Below, piece after piece: positions 7,811 to 16,548 of a stretch of DNA of 64,000 nucleotides. Below the pieces are notes generated by a model. It searched no databases. It saw nothing but the letters and a program-made list of their open reading frames with translations, and had not been told where the DNA came from. Positions within the stretch are counted from its first letter, which is position 1. Each line of letters starts with the position of its first letter. The position numbers and the translations under genes are program-made. This stretch comes from Synechococcus sp. PCC 6312 (GTDB taxonomy: Bacteria > Cyanobacteriota > Cyanobacteriia > Thermosynechococcales > Thermosynechococcaceae): the NCBI RefSeq assembly GCF_000316685.1, contig NC_019680.1, positions 1,613,501 through 1,677,500 of the forward strand, given 5' to 3'.

Positions 7811-10471
7811 CTAAGTGGTTTGCCCATTGGATTCGACTGGGGTATTCGGGTCTTCGGTTTGATTGGCTTTAGTTTGGGCTTCCAATTGTTCCAAGCGACT
7901 GAGGAGTTTTTGATTTTGTTTCTTCAGGTCTGCCAGGTCATCGTGCACGGTTTTCAGGGCCTGGGAGTTCCCGATGGCTTTTTGGACTTTAGCGACTCCT
8001 TCATCCGCCGCCCGCTTGACTCGACCATCTAAACATTGTTCAGCCATGTGACGCAACAAACCCAGGGCCTGGGAGCTATCCATTTGGCTGAGGGCAGAAA
8101 TAACCGCCACTTGAGTTAAGAAAAAGCTTTCTGTACTGAGATGTTGTACCCGATTCAAAATCCGCTCTAGTAATTCCGGAGTTTGACTTTTACCGAGAGT
8201 TCCCAGAGTCCGAATCGCCGCTAAACGTAAGGGTTGGGGAATTCCTAATTGCGTATAGTCTAGGACTAAATCCACGGCTTCCGGTAATTCCTTCAAGGCT
8301 CCCAGGCCCCCAATGGCTCCAGCCCGGACGACTTCATTCCAACCGGAGCGTTCTTCTAAGGCAGTTTCAAGAATTTTAAAGACTTTCTTCGGTTTCGGTT
8401 TGTCTCCCGGTTTGGCTGCTGCAATCTCCCCAATTCCCCGCAAGGCCGCAGCTTCAACGAGATAACTGGCATCCCCGTGAATCGCCATGGCTTTGATCAG
8501 TTGATAGGCTTCCGTGGATTTGAATGAGGTAATCGCATCCACACAGGCCCGGCGCACTCTGGCTTCAGTATCCTGTAATCCAATGGCTAAGGCATGGAGG
8601 GCTTGATCCAGTTTGATCGTTCCCAGTTGTTTGGCAATTTCCACCCGCACGCCCCAAAACGGATCCATTTCTAATCCATGAGCTAAGGCAATCACCGCTT
8701 CCAGGCCCCCTTTCTTGGCTAAGGCTTTAGCGGCATTGATCCGACTGAGGGGTTCGGGATCGTGTTTGAGTTGGCTCTTGAGTTCGGGTAGGGGATACTC
8801 TAAGGTGACGGTTTTTAAGGTGTGGTTGCCAACATCAAAGCTGATAAATTGCGGTTTTTGTGGGAGTGGGATATAAAAACTTTGTTCCGGTTCATGGATG
8901 CGGACAGAAAGGGTTTGCGATGTCACTTCGCCGCTATCAGCTACAAAACCAAAACCCAAGGGAATATCTAAATCAAATAAGCCTCGCTCTAAAGGAGATG
9001 TACCTTCCTTGCTGGCCTGGGTTTGAGTAACCGTAATAACCGCTAACTTACTCTTAGAATCCCAACGATAGACAACTTTATAGTCTGGATGCCCACCCCG
9101 AAACACATATTGATCAAATAAGGGCATTAAATTCCGGCCGGTGGCTTTCTCGATGGCCCGCAATAGATCAATTGTTTCAACGGTTTTGTGAGCATTATCC
9201 TGGACAAAGGTATGGATGGCTTTCCAGAATAAATCCTCCCCCAACTCCGCCCGGATCATGTGATAGACACAGGCCCCTTTTTCATAGAGGTGACGGTCGT
9301 AGAGTTCAATCGCTTCTCGGTAAATGTGGGTGACGATGGGGCGGCGGTAGCGGGAACTGTCTTCATGGAGGTAGTTGCGAATTTCACCCAGGCGATAATA
9401 GGCGGCTTCATCGGCTCCGTACTCCTGCTCTGTCCACATGATTTCGGAATAGGAAGCCATCCCTTCTTTAATCCAAGCGTGAGACCAATGTTTGATCACC
9501 ACTAAATCGCCAAACCACTGATGGGCCAGTTCGTGGGCAACTAAACTTTCACTGTTGCGGTTATCAAGAGCGGCCCGTTCATCCAATAAACAACGGTCAG
9601 TTAACAGGGTGGTTGAGGTGTTTTCCATGCCGCCAAAAATGAAGTCATCGACACAGACTTGGGCGTATTTGGGATAGGGGTAGTTGTAACCATATTTCTG
9701 ACTGAAAAACTCAATCATTTGTGGTGTTTTACCCATGGTTCGTTGTCCGTCTGCTTCCCGGCCGGGGGTGACGTAATAGGTAACGGGTTTGCCCTGCCAA
9801 CTGTCTTGGAGTTCCGTAAATTCCCCGACAGCCAATGTCATTAAATAGGTGGGATGGACTTGGGGTTGATACCAGTGATAAATCTTGTGGTCGCCGTGAT
9901 CTTCTACGCCCCGTAATTCCCCGTTAGAAATGGCCATATAAGGTTGGGGGACTCGCACCCGAATCTCTGAAGTGGCCAGTTGGCCGGGGTAATCGAAACA
10001 GGGAAACCAAAACCGGGAGTCTTCATCTTCCCCTTGTGTCCAGGCCTGGATTGGTTTATGCGGGTAATGCTCATTGGGCAGAACAAAATAGAGGCCACGT
10101 TGGGGGTGGTCGAGATGATAGTCAATTTTGATCGTGATCGGTTGTCCGGGGGTGGGTGGGTGGGCCAGGGCAATGATTAGTTGTTCGCCATCGTAGCTAT
10201 AGTTGACGGATTGGTCGTTAATCCAGACCCCTTTAATGTTTTGGTTGACAGCATCAAGGGTGAGTTGCTCCAGGCCTGGGACGATGGGGTTTAAGCGAAT
10301 TTGGCAGGTTCCCCAACATTGCTGCTGCTGGAGGTCTAAATTCAGGTCTAGGAAAATGTGTTCGACCTGGCCTGGGCGATCCGGGTTGTAGTGAGGTTTT
10401 GCACCAGACAAGACAAATGAAGGCCGACTTTCCCCATCTAAAAACGACCGAAGCTCAACGGAACCAAGCAT
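7811..10471 (-). CDS. pepN: M1-family zinc aminopeptidase with C-terminal HEAT repeats
   Basis: An 886-residue metallopeptidase that removes N-terminal amino acids from peptides. The exopeptidase motif GGMEN is at about residue 280, the zinc motif HELAHQWFGD at about 312-321, and the third zinc ligand Glu in WIKEGMASYSE at about 335. After the catalytic domain come HEAT-like alpha repeats (about residues 590-830), then a Leu/Gln-rich coiled coil (DLADLKKQNQKLLSRLEQLEAQ). No signal peptide is visible, so it is probably cytosolic. Its 3' end exists in a second, truncated copy at 7091-7299, separated from this gene by a two-gene insert. Confidence 0.92.
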   Translation of the reverse strand: MLGSVELRSFLDGESRPSFVLSGAKPHYNPDRPGQVEHIFLDLNLDLQQQQCWGTCQIRLNPIVPGLEQLTLDAVNQNIKGVWINDQSVNYSYDGEQLIIALAHPPTPGQPITIKIDYHLDHPQRGLYFVLPNEHYPHKPIQAWTQGEDEDSRFWFPCFDYPGQLATSEIRVRVPQPYMAISNGELRGVEDHGDHKIYHWYQPQVHPTYLMTLAVGEFTELQDSWQGKPVTYYVTPGREADGQRTMGKTPQMIEFFSQKYGYNYPYPKYAQVCVDDFIFGGMENTSTTLLTDRCLLDERAALDNRNSESLVAHELAHQWFGDLVVIKHWSHAWIKEGMASYSEIMWTEQEYGADEAAYYRLGEIRNYLHEDSSRYRRPIVTHIYREAIELYDRHLYEKGACVYHMIRAELGEDLFWKAIHTFVQDNAHKTVETIDLLRAIEKATGRNLMPLFDQYVFRGGHPDYKVVYRWDSKSKLAVITVTQTQASKEGTSPLERGLFDLDIPLGFGFVADSGEVTSQTLSVRIHEPEQSFYIPLPQKPQFISFDVGNHTLKTVTLEYPLPELKSQLKHDPEPLSRINAAKALAKKGGLEAVIALAHGLEMDPFWGVRVEIAKQLGTIKLDQALHALAIGLQDTEARVRRACVDAITSFKSTEAYQLIKAMAIHGDASYLVEAAALRGIGEIAAAKPGDKPKPKKVFKILETALEERSGWNEVVRAGAIGGLGALKELPEAVDLVLDYTQLGIPQPLRLAAIRTLGTLGKSQTPELLERILNRVQHLSTESFFLTQVAVISALSQMDSSQALGLLRHMAEQCLDGRVKRAADEGVAKVQKAIGNSQALKTVHDDLADLKKQNQKLLSRLEQLEAQTKANQTEDPNTPVESNGQTT

Positions 10472-10558
10472 GATTCAAGCCAAATAGACAGCACTTTTTC
10501 AGGGTAGCGTGGATAGTTAGAATGTGAGCATCCTGGGCTATGGGACTCACGGGCTACG

Positions 10559-10933
10559 ATGAAACTGTGGTTAACCTTTTTATCTGTCCTACCCGGTACG
10601 CTCCTAACTGTCTTAGTTGCTGTAACCGCTGCATTGAGGTTTTATGAGCCAGCAGATTTCTCACTCCAATTCACCCCCGAAGTCTTCAGAGAATGGAGCT
10701 TATGGGCCTTTGCCGCAACCCTCCTGGTGGCTGTGGTGGATCTTGGCCTTAAGTGGTTCAATGGAAACGTGGCTCGAAACCGAGAGGATCAAGCAAGAAA
10801 CCGAGAAATTGAGAGAGAGCAACGCCAGGATAGACGAGATATTGCGCTCCTAACTTACTTGGCTGATCCCACCCCAGAAAATCAAGTAAAACTCCGGGCC
10901 ATTTGCCAAGAAATTGAAAATTATCCTGGGTGA
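10559..10933 (+). CDS. Small membrane protein with charged cytoplasmic tail
   Basis: A 124-residue protein with two predicted membrane helices (about residues 4-28 and 48-68), followed by a highly charged helical stretch rich in Arg, Glu, Asp and Gln (NREDQARNREIEREQRQDRRD) and a short globular end. I do not recognise the family. It is divergent from the aminopeptidase gene, with about 87 bases between the starts. Confidence 0.6.
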   Translation: MKLWLTFLSVLPGTLLTVLVAVTAALRFYEPADFSLQFTPEVFREWSLWAFAATLLVAVVDLGLKWFNGNVARNREDQARNREIEREQRQDRRDIALLTYLADPTPENQVKLRAICQEIENYPG

Positions 10934-10991
10934 TAGAAGATTAATTATATATATTGAAATAATATAATAGTAAATTGACTTAAAAATCTCA

Positions 10992-12287
10992 TTACTTCTT
11001 AATTAAGATATATGCCTTAACAAATTCCGGGAGTTGATAGATATAATTCTGAAAATCCTGACGGGTTGGAAACACTCCAGTCAAAAAATCCAATTGATAT
11101 AAATTAGGAATAAATGCCCCACCTGTATCAGCAATCACCCCTAACCGGAGCTTATGTCCCCCCCCGGCCTGATCTTCTAAAAGAATCACCCGTCCCAGGC
11201 CAATGTTATAGACATCTCCAGCAAAAGTAACTTCAGGTTCAATATCAATTTTATTGGTAATTTCACTGCCATACCCCTTAATCGCTTTAACCTCCCGAAA
11301 ATACCAATAGCGTTTTTGATGGTAGGGGTCCAGGCCCTTAACAAAAGCAATATTATTATTCCGATCCACATTGAAATAACTGGCTGAACCATCGGGAAAC
11401 TGAATTAAAATGGTTCCCTGCATTAACGCATCTTCAAAGGCAGACCGGGTTAAATAGGCAATCGGTTGCACACGTCCATACTCCTGCCCCCCAGGCTCAT
11501 AAATACCGGCAATCACCTGCTGCTTTGTATATTGACGATAGAAATAGTCCTCATTAGCATTAGGGGGCAACGCATAAAGAGCCACGTTATAAGTCGCTGT
11601 GCGGGTACGAGAACCACGGTGGGTAAAAACCGCATATTTTGTGAGACGTAACTTTTCAGTTTGTTGGAGATTGCGAGGATTATAGGGCTTCCAGGCCATA
11701 ACTCGGAAATTTTCATTAATAAATTGACTATCTAAGAGGCGAATCGGTTGCTTTTTGCTAATGTCCTCCGTCAAGGTTGCAATCATAAAATCGAGAGTAT
11801 TTAAAACATCCGTTACTGTCACCCCTTGGGCCGCCAAAATTCCATCCCGCTGCACCACTGGATCTGAACTGCCATATTGGGCAAAATAGGTACGGGTATT
11901 TCGTAATACTCTCAATAACTTTGAAGGGGCTGTCCGAATCGGTAACTTGGGCAATGGCTGGGGATGAAAGAGGCGGCGACTATCAATTTGAAAGGTATTA
12001 TGACTAAATTCATTGACAGCGGTATAAGTCGATTGGGCGGGTTTCAGTAGGGGAACAGCAGTGGGCAGAGTTGGCGTAGGGAGATTTTCGATGGGCGGTG
12101 GTTCGACAGGAGAAGGTGTTGAGGCCGCAGGAACAGTTTCACTCTGAGCTTGGGAATAAAGAACCATCACGAGGGAACCTACCCCCAGGCCCGCCACCCC
12201 GATTGCGCCACAACGTTTTAGCCAGTTTTTATTCACTAATTTACGACTCCCAGGCCCCTCATCTCGTTTTACGTTACCCCACCCCAA
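10992..12287 (-). CDS. Membrane-anchored protein with a possible 3D/MltA-like C-terminal fold
   Basis: A 431-residue protein with an N-terminal signal anchor (GAIGVAGLGVGSLVMVLYS), a Pro/Thr-rich linker to about residue 90 and a globular domain. Near the C terminus, GVIADTGGAFIPNLYQLDF resembles the VADTGGAI...DLF signature of the 3D double-psi barrel domain in MltA-type lytic transglycosylases and related secreted proteins. A role in peptidoglycan binding or cleavage is therefore possible, but other parts of MltA are not obvious. The base composition immediately downstream (10934-10991) is very AT-rich. Confidence 0.6.
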   Translation of the reverse strand: MGWGNVKRDEGPGSRKLVNKNWLKRCGAIGVAGLGVGSLVMVLYSQAQSETVPAASTPSPVEPPPIENLPTPTLPTAVPLLKPAQSTYTAVNEFSHNTFQIDSRRLFHPQPLPKLPIRTAPSKLLRVLRNTRTYFAQYGSSDPVVQRDGILAAQGVTVTDVLNTLDFMIATLTEDISKKQPIRLLDSQFINENFRVMAWKPYNPRNLQQTEKLRLTKYAVFTHRGSRTRTATYNVALYALPPNANEDYFYRQYTKQQVIAGIYEPGGQEYGRVQPIAYLTRSAFEDALMQGTILIQFPDGSASYFNVDRNNNIAFVKGLDPYHQKRYWYFREVKAIKGYGSEITNKIDIEPEVTFAGDVYNIGLGRVILLEDQAGGGHKLRLGVIADTGGAFIPNLYQLDFLTGVFPTRQDFQNYIYQLPEFVKAYILIKK

Positions 12288-12376
12288 GCAAGCATCGCAA
12301 GAATAGGCTATTCTACCTAGGGGTCAAGTCTCCCCCAACCAAAGTGGCTTGATCGCGCTGTTTGTTGTTTAAACCA

Positions 12377-13921
12377 ATGCGGGTAGTTAAAACTATTGCT
12401 GGCCTGGAGGCCTTTTTAGAAAACCTGGGGACAGCTTCCTGGCCCACATCGGCCACCGTCGGCTTTGTTCCTACGATGGGCGCGCTTCATGCCGGACATT
12501 TAGCCCTCATCCGCCAGGCCCGCCAAGACTGTGAAATTGTCATCGTCAGTATTTTTGTCAACCCCCTCCAATTTGGCCCCCAAGAAGATCTGGCCCGTTA
12601 TCCCCAAACCTTGGCCCAAGACTGTGATCTCTGCCAAACTGCTGCGGTTGACCTCGTCTTTGCCCCCCACCGTGATGCGCTCTATCCCCAGGCCAACCTC
12701 ACCCGTGTCATCCCGCCCCCGGAATTAACGGAAGCCCTTTGTGGTCGGAGTCGGCCGGGTCATTTTACTGGGGTGGCAACGGTGGTGTTGAAACTCTTGA
12801 ATCTGGTTAAACCCCAGCGAGCCTATTTCGGTCAAAAAGATGCCCAACAGTTAGCCATCATCCGCCGCCTCGTCGCGGACTTAAATCTTCCTGTTAAAAT
12901 CATCGCCATTCCAATTATCCGGGAGTCAGCCGGCCTGGCCTGGAGTTCTCGCAATCAGTACTTAACTGAGTTAGAACGGGAGCAAGCCACAGCCATTTCT
13001 CAGGCCTTACAGCAGGCTCAAACCCTCTTTCACCAAGGAATCCGTGATCGCGCCGCCCTGATTGCGACCGTCCAAAAACATCTGGCACAGGTTCCGACCC
13101 TGACCCTTGACTATATTGACCTCGTTGATCCCGATACAATGCAGCCCCTAGGGGAGATTAAAACCCAAGGATTGCTGGCCACCGCAGTCTATCTTGGCAC
13201 CACCCGCCTGATTGATAACTGTCTTTTAGATGCCTGTCCGCCAATTTTGGCCATCGATGGGCCAGCTGGAGCCGGAAAATCCACCGTGACCCGTCAAGCT
13301 GCTGCTGCTTTGGGGCTTCTCTACTTGGATACAGGGGCCATGTACCGGGCTGCAACCTGGTGGCTGATGACCGCACAGGTAAACTTAGGGGATCCCATTG
13401 CCGTAGCCGATACCATTAGCCAATGTCGAATTGAATTTGTGCCCCAATCTCAACCGGGCCTGGCCCCAAAGGTATTCATCAACGGCCAAGACGTTTCCCA
13501 GGCCATCCGCGCCCCCGAAGTAACGGCCCATGTTTCCCAAGTCGCTGCCCAGCCTGCTGTGCGGAAAATTCTCGTCAAGCAACAACAACTCCTGGGCCAG
13601 AATGGTGGGGTGGCCGCTGAAGGGCGAGATATTGGTACCCATGTGTTTCCCCAGGCCGGCCTAAAAATCTTTTTGACAGCCTCTGTGGAAGAACGAGCCA
13701 AACGCCGCTGGCAAGAACTCCAGGCCCAAGGCAACCCTGACATTAGCCTGGCCCAACTCCAAGCCGACATTAGCCAACGGGACTATGCGGATCAACATCG
13801 TGCCTACGCTCCCTTTCGCCCCGCCCCTGATGCCATTGAAATTGTCACGGATCAGTTGAGTATTGAAGCCGTCACCGCCGAAATTATCAGGCTCTATCAA
13901 GTACGGTTTTCCCTTGCCTAA
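12377..13921 (+). CDS. panC-cmk: Bifunctional pantoate--beta-alanine ligase / cytidylate kinase
   Basis: A fusion known from cyanobacteria. The N-terminal half is pantothenate synthetase: PTMGALHAGH (HIGH-like nucleotide motif) early, CGRSRPGHFTGVATVV and GQKDAQQL in the middle, and SSRNQYL as the KMSKS-like loop. The C-terminal half, from about residue 290, is (d)CMP kinase with P-loop IDGPAGAGKST, DTGAMYRA and EGRDIGTHVFP. It would make pantothenate from pantoate and beta-alanine and phosphorylate CMP/dCMP. I chose ATG 12377 (MRVVKT) over the TTG at 12362 because PanC proteins start about there. Confidence 0.95.
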   Translation: MRVVKTIAGLEAFLENLGTASWPTSATVGFVPTMGALHAGHLALIRQARQDCEIVIVSIFVNPLQFGPQEDLARYPQTLAQDCDLCQTAAVDLVFAPHRDALYPQANLTRVIPPPELTEALCGRSRPGHFTGVATVVLKLLNLVKPQRAYFGQKDAQQLAIIRRLVADLNLPVKIIAIPIIRESAGLAWSSRNQYLTELEREQATAISQALQQAQTLFHQGIRDRAALIATVQKHLAQVPTLTLDYIDLVDPDTMQPLGEIKTQGLLATAVYLGTTRLIDNCLLDACPPILAIDGPAGAGKSTVTRQAAAALGLLYLDTGAMYRAATWWLMTAQVNLGDPIAVADTISQCRIEFVPQSQPGLAPKVFINGQDVSQAIRAPEVTAHVSQVAAQPAVRKILVKQQQLLGQNGGVAAEGRDIGTHVFPQAGLKIFLTASVEERAKRRWQELQAQGNPDISLAQLQADISQRDYADQHRAYAPFRPAPDAIEIVTDQLSIEAVTAEIIRLYQVRFSLA

Positions 13922-14099
13922 ATTCTGGCTCTCTTGTGGTAAATTCGCGGGCTTGTTATGATCTAGCCATAGCTGGTATTCAGTAAATTTCTTTTAATGC
14001 GACTTGCGAACACTCTGACCCATTACTCTTTCACAATCCTAGTACCCGCTATCCTCCGATTGTGTGGATAAAAGCTCATCGTTCAAAGGTCGTTTACCA

Positions 14100-14546
14100 A
14101 TGACTGCTGTAATGTATCTGGCTAAAGCTCCCCAATGGAGTACCCTAACCTTTACTTCAACCCTCTATTTGCAGCCCGTCCTCGACAAACTCCTGGCCCA
14201 TGTCCCGGAAGCCTACCGTGAAGAAGTTCGTCTGGGACTCCAAGAAGCCCTCGTCAATGCAGCCAAACATGGCAATGAATTAAATCCGCAAAAAGTTGTC
14301 CTCGTGCGCTATTCAATTATTGATGAGCAGATTCATTGGGTGATCACCGATCAAGGGGCTGGCTTTGATCCCCCTTCCGCCTACCCAATCCTCATTGAAG
14401 ACTTGCTCCCGGAAGAAACCTCTGAAGGTGGGCGGGGCTTATTTATCTTGTATGAAATTTTTGATGAAGTCTATTGGAATGCTCAAGGGACAGAACTGAG
14501 CCTCTCGAAGGACTGCCATCATTATCTTTCGACGCTCAATTCCTAG
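14100..14546 (+). CDS. Anti-sigma-factor type serine kinase (RsbW-like HATPase)
   Basis: A single GHKL/HATPase_c_2 domain of about 148 residues. The N box is EALVNAAKHGNE, the G1 box is DQGAGFD, and the G2 box is GGRGLFILYEIFDEV. Such proteins bind or phosphorylate anti-sigma antagonists in partner-switching control. A GTG at 14064 would add 12 residues; the ATG at 14100 matches better where the fold begins. No sigma factor or antagonist gene is adjacent. It converges on the esterase gene with 27 bases between stops. Confidence 0.85.
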   Translation: MTAVMYLAKAPQWSTLTFTSTLYLQPVLDKLLAHVPEAYREEVRLGLQEALVNAAKHGNELNPQKVVLVRYSIIDEQIHWVITDQGAGFDPPSAYPILIEDLLPEETSEGGRGLFILYEIFDEVYWNAQGTELSLSKDCHHYLSTLNS

Positions 14547-14573
14547 GCTCCGGCGATGTCACGGATTCAAAAA

Positions 14574-15185
14574 CTACCCCTTAGCCAAGGGCAAGCTGAG
14601 GATAAAATCCCGGACGATTTGAATGGCCGCGAGATTAATTTCATGGCCCATGTTTAGCTCTTGATAGTTGACGGAAATTTGGGCTTGTTGGAGTTCCTGA
14701 TAACTGGCCTGGGCAATGTTAACTGGCACAACTAGATCTGCTTGTCCGTGGATCATCAGGATCGGTGGGGCCGTGATCGGTAAAGCCAATTGAGGATGGA
14801 GATAACCACTCAAGACCACCAGGCCCGCCAAGGGTAATCCCAGGCCAAGTTCAAGGGTCATGGCTCCACCTTGGGAAAAACCAGCTAAAACTGTGCGCGA
14901 TAAATCCAAGGGGGCCGTCGCTATCCAATCTTTTAAGGCAGTGCGACTGGTATCCAGGCCCGGTTTACTAGCAAAGTCCGTCAGGTCATACCACATATAG
15001 CCCCCCGGTATTTGCGGATGGGGGAAGGGAGCGTCCAAACAATAAATTTGCCAGCCAGCCAAACCGAGAATTGGGGCGAAAGAGAGTAAATCTTGGGCAT
15101 TGGCCCCCCAGCCGTGGAGGAGAATCAACCAACCCTCGGGTGTTGTTAAGGGAGGCTCGGGATGGGCCTGGAACGATAATGTCAT
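14574..15185 (-). CDS. Carboxylesterase/phospholipase family alpha/beta hydrolase
   Basis: A 203-residue serine hydrolase of the small carboxylesterase (Abhydrolase_2) type. LLHGWGANAQDLL forms the oxyanion loop, GFSQGG near residue 101-106 is the nucleophile elbow, HGQADLVVP gives the catalytic Asp, and MGHEI near the end gives the His. It lacks a signal peptide. Substrates are probably short-chain esters or lysophospholipids. It lies 46 bases downstream of a small conserved gene on the same strand. Confidence 0.87.
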   Translation of the reverse strand: MTLSFQAHPEPPLTTPEGWLILLHGWGANAQDLLSFAPILGLAGWQIYCLDAPFPHPQIPGGYMWYDLTDFASKPGLDTSRTALKDWIATAPLDLSRTVLAGFSQGGAMTLELGLGLPLAGLVVLSGYLHPQLALPITAPPILMIHGQADLVVPVNIAQASYQELQQAQISVNYQELNMGHEINLAAIQIVRDFILSLPLAKG

Positions 15186-15231
15186 AGAGGAACAATAATG
15201 GAACCGGGAACAGCCACTCCAGAAGCAAGAT

Positions 15232-15432
15232 TTAGTAGGCTAAGGTTTCTAGGGTTTGCCGCAGATAGGCCGCCACTTGGGTATCTAAGTCCGCCTCTTT
15301 GACAGCCCGCAAAGCCGACTCCTGTAGCCAGCGTTTGAAACCAGAACTCTGGGCAATGGCTCGCTTCAGAGAAGCCCAAACCGGGGATGAATCCGAGGCG
15401 GTGGGGGTAACGGTCAGTAATGGTTCAATCAT
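15232..15432 (-). CDS. Small conserved-looking alpha-helical protein
   Basis: A 66-residue protein, mostly helical and amphipathic (WASLKRAIAQSSGFKRWLQE; LDTQVAAYLRQTLETLAY). I have a weak memory of similar short proteins in cyanobacteria but no family name. It is the first gene of a probable two-gene operon with the esterase at 14574-15185. Confidence 0.6.
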   Translation of the reverse strand: MIEPLLTVTPTASDSSPVWASLKRAIAQSSGFKRWLQESALRAVKEADLDTQVAAYLRQTLETLAY

Positions 15433-15575
15433 AGGTTTTCCGAAGAGCCTCGCATAAAGTACCCCTATTCCCCTTAGCCTAGCCCAGAAATCCTCTTTAC
15501 TCCGTATGGTAGGTTACGTTTTCTAAAGATTCCTGTCCTATGTGCATAAATTTCATTAACCTGTGTCTCGAAATT

Positions 15576-16439
15576 TCAGGCTTCCCCAGCTACTTTTACC
15601 CCTTGCAGTAGGCCATAGCGAATTAAGCCGGAACGAAAGCCCTGACTCATTAACCCTAAAGACAATGCCGCTTCCACCGTTGACCAGCCAGCCGTCAATA
15701 ATCCCCACAAGGCCTGGGGCGAGGTGGTAGAGGTGATCACATCCTGCCAAAAGGGGGCTACGGCTAGAGACCAATCGGTGGTTTTGACCTGAATTAAGGG
15801 CAGGGATTCGACAATGGCTTTATAGTCCGGCAATGAAATCACATAGGGCAAACAATAGACCTGGTAAATCCGGCGGAGATGCTCCGTTTCTTTTTCCGTC
15901 AGGGGTGGGTAATCCGGTAAGGTCGGCCGATGACACCAAGTCGCTAGGAGTAATTTCCCCCCCGGCCGGAGGACGCGACAACATTCCCGGAGAAATTGGG
16001 TCTTGTCAGCCATATGTTCCCCGCTTTCCAACGACCAAACCAGATCAAAACTGTTATCTGTAAAAGGCATCTCTAGGGCATTGGCCACCTGAAAACTGAC
16101 CCGATCCGCCAATCCCAACCGTTGAGCGCGTGATTGACCCCGGCCCGCTTGCACTGAACTGAGGGTAATGCCCGTCACATTGGCCCCAAATTTCCCGGCT
16201 AAGTAGATGGAACTGCCGCCAATCCCACAGCCCACATCTAAAATGTCTGCCCCTGTCTCAACCTCTCCCCAGTGCAAAAGTTCTTCAATTAGGTCAATTT
16301 GGGCCTGGAGCCGGGATTTGCGGGTTTCGCCAGTGGGGCCATAATAGCCGTGGTGCATATGTTCTCCCCAGATTTGCTCCCACAGGCCAGAGGATCGATC
16401 GTAAAAGGCGGAAATTTTCTGCTCCAGGGATAGGGCCAT
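15576..16439 (-). CDS. Gamma-tocopherol methyltransferase-like SAM methyltransferase
   Basis: A class I SAM-dependent methyltransferase of 287 residues. Motif I is DILDVGCGIGGSS at about residues 62-74. The post-I segment NVTGITLSS and the block SLESGEHMADK, followed by LRPGGKLLLATWCHR, are typical of the tocopherol C-methyltransferase/sterol methyltransferase group. It probably methylates tocopherols, or a prenylquinone precursor, in cyanobacterial membranes. Assignment to gamma-tocopherol rather than 2-methyl-6-phytylbenzoquinone as substrate is by overall look only. It is divergent from the KtrB gene. Confidence 0.82.
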   Translation of the reverse strand: MALSLEQKISAFYDRSSGLWEQIWGEHMHHGYYGPTGETRKSRLQAQIDLIEELLHWGEVETGADILDVGCGIGGSSIYLAGKFGANVTGITLSSVQAGRGQSRAQRLGLADRVSFQVANALEMPFTDNSFDLVWSLESGEHMADKTQFLRECCRVLRPGGKLLLATWCHRPTLPDYPPLTEKETEHLRRIYQVYCLPYVISLPDYKAIVESLPLIQVKTTDWSLAVAPFWQDVITSTTSPQALWGLLTAGWSTVEAALSLGLMSQGFRSGLIRYGLLQGVKVAGEA

Positions 16440-16548
16440 TGGCTTGATTGCTCCGAGATAACGGCATAATTTTAACTGACTGGCTGAATGGGCAGGGGAG
16501 GCAGGTGGATATTTTGCCCCAGAGGATCCTATTGCACGCTAATCTTCA

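Noticed and set aside
10934-10991. AT-rich patch as a possible origin
   Set aside because: Only about 60 bases, no DnaA boxes seen and no dnaA or dnaN nearby.
13998-14072. A 24-codon mini-frame (MRLANTLTHYSF...) before the anti-sigma kinase gene
   Set aside because: No ribosome binding site and no recognisable peptide; the frame overlaps the possible GTG start of the next gene and is probably chance.
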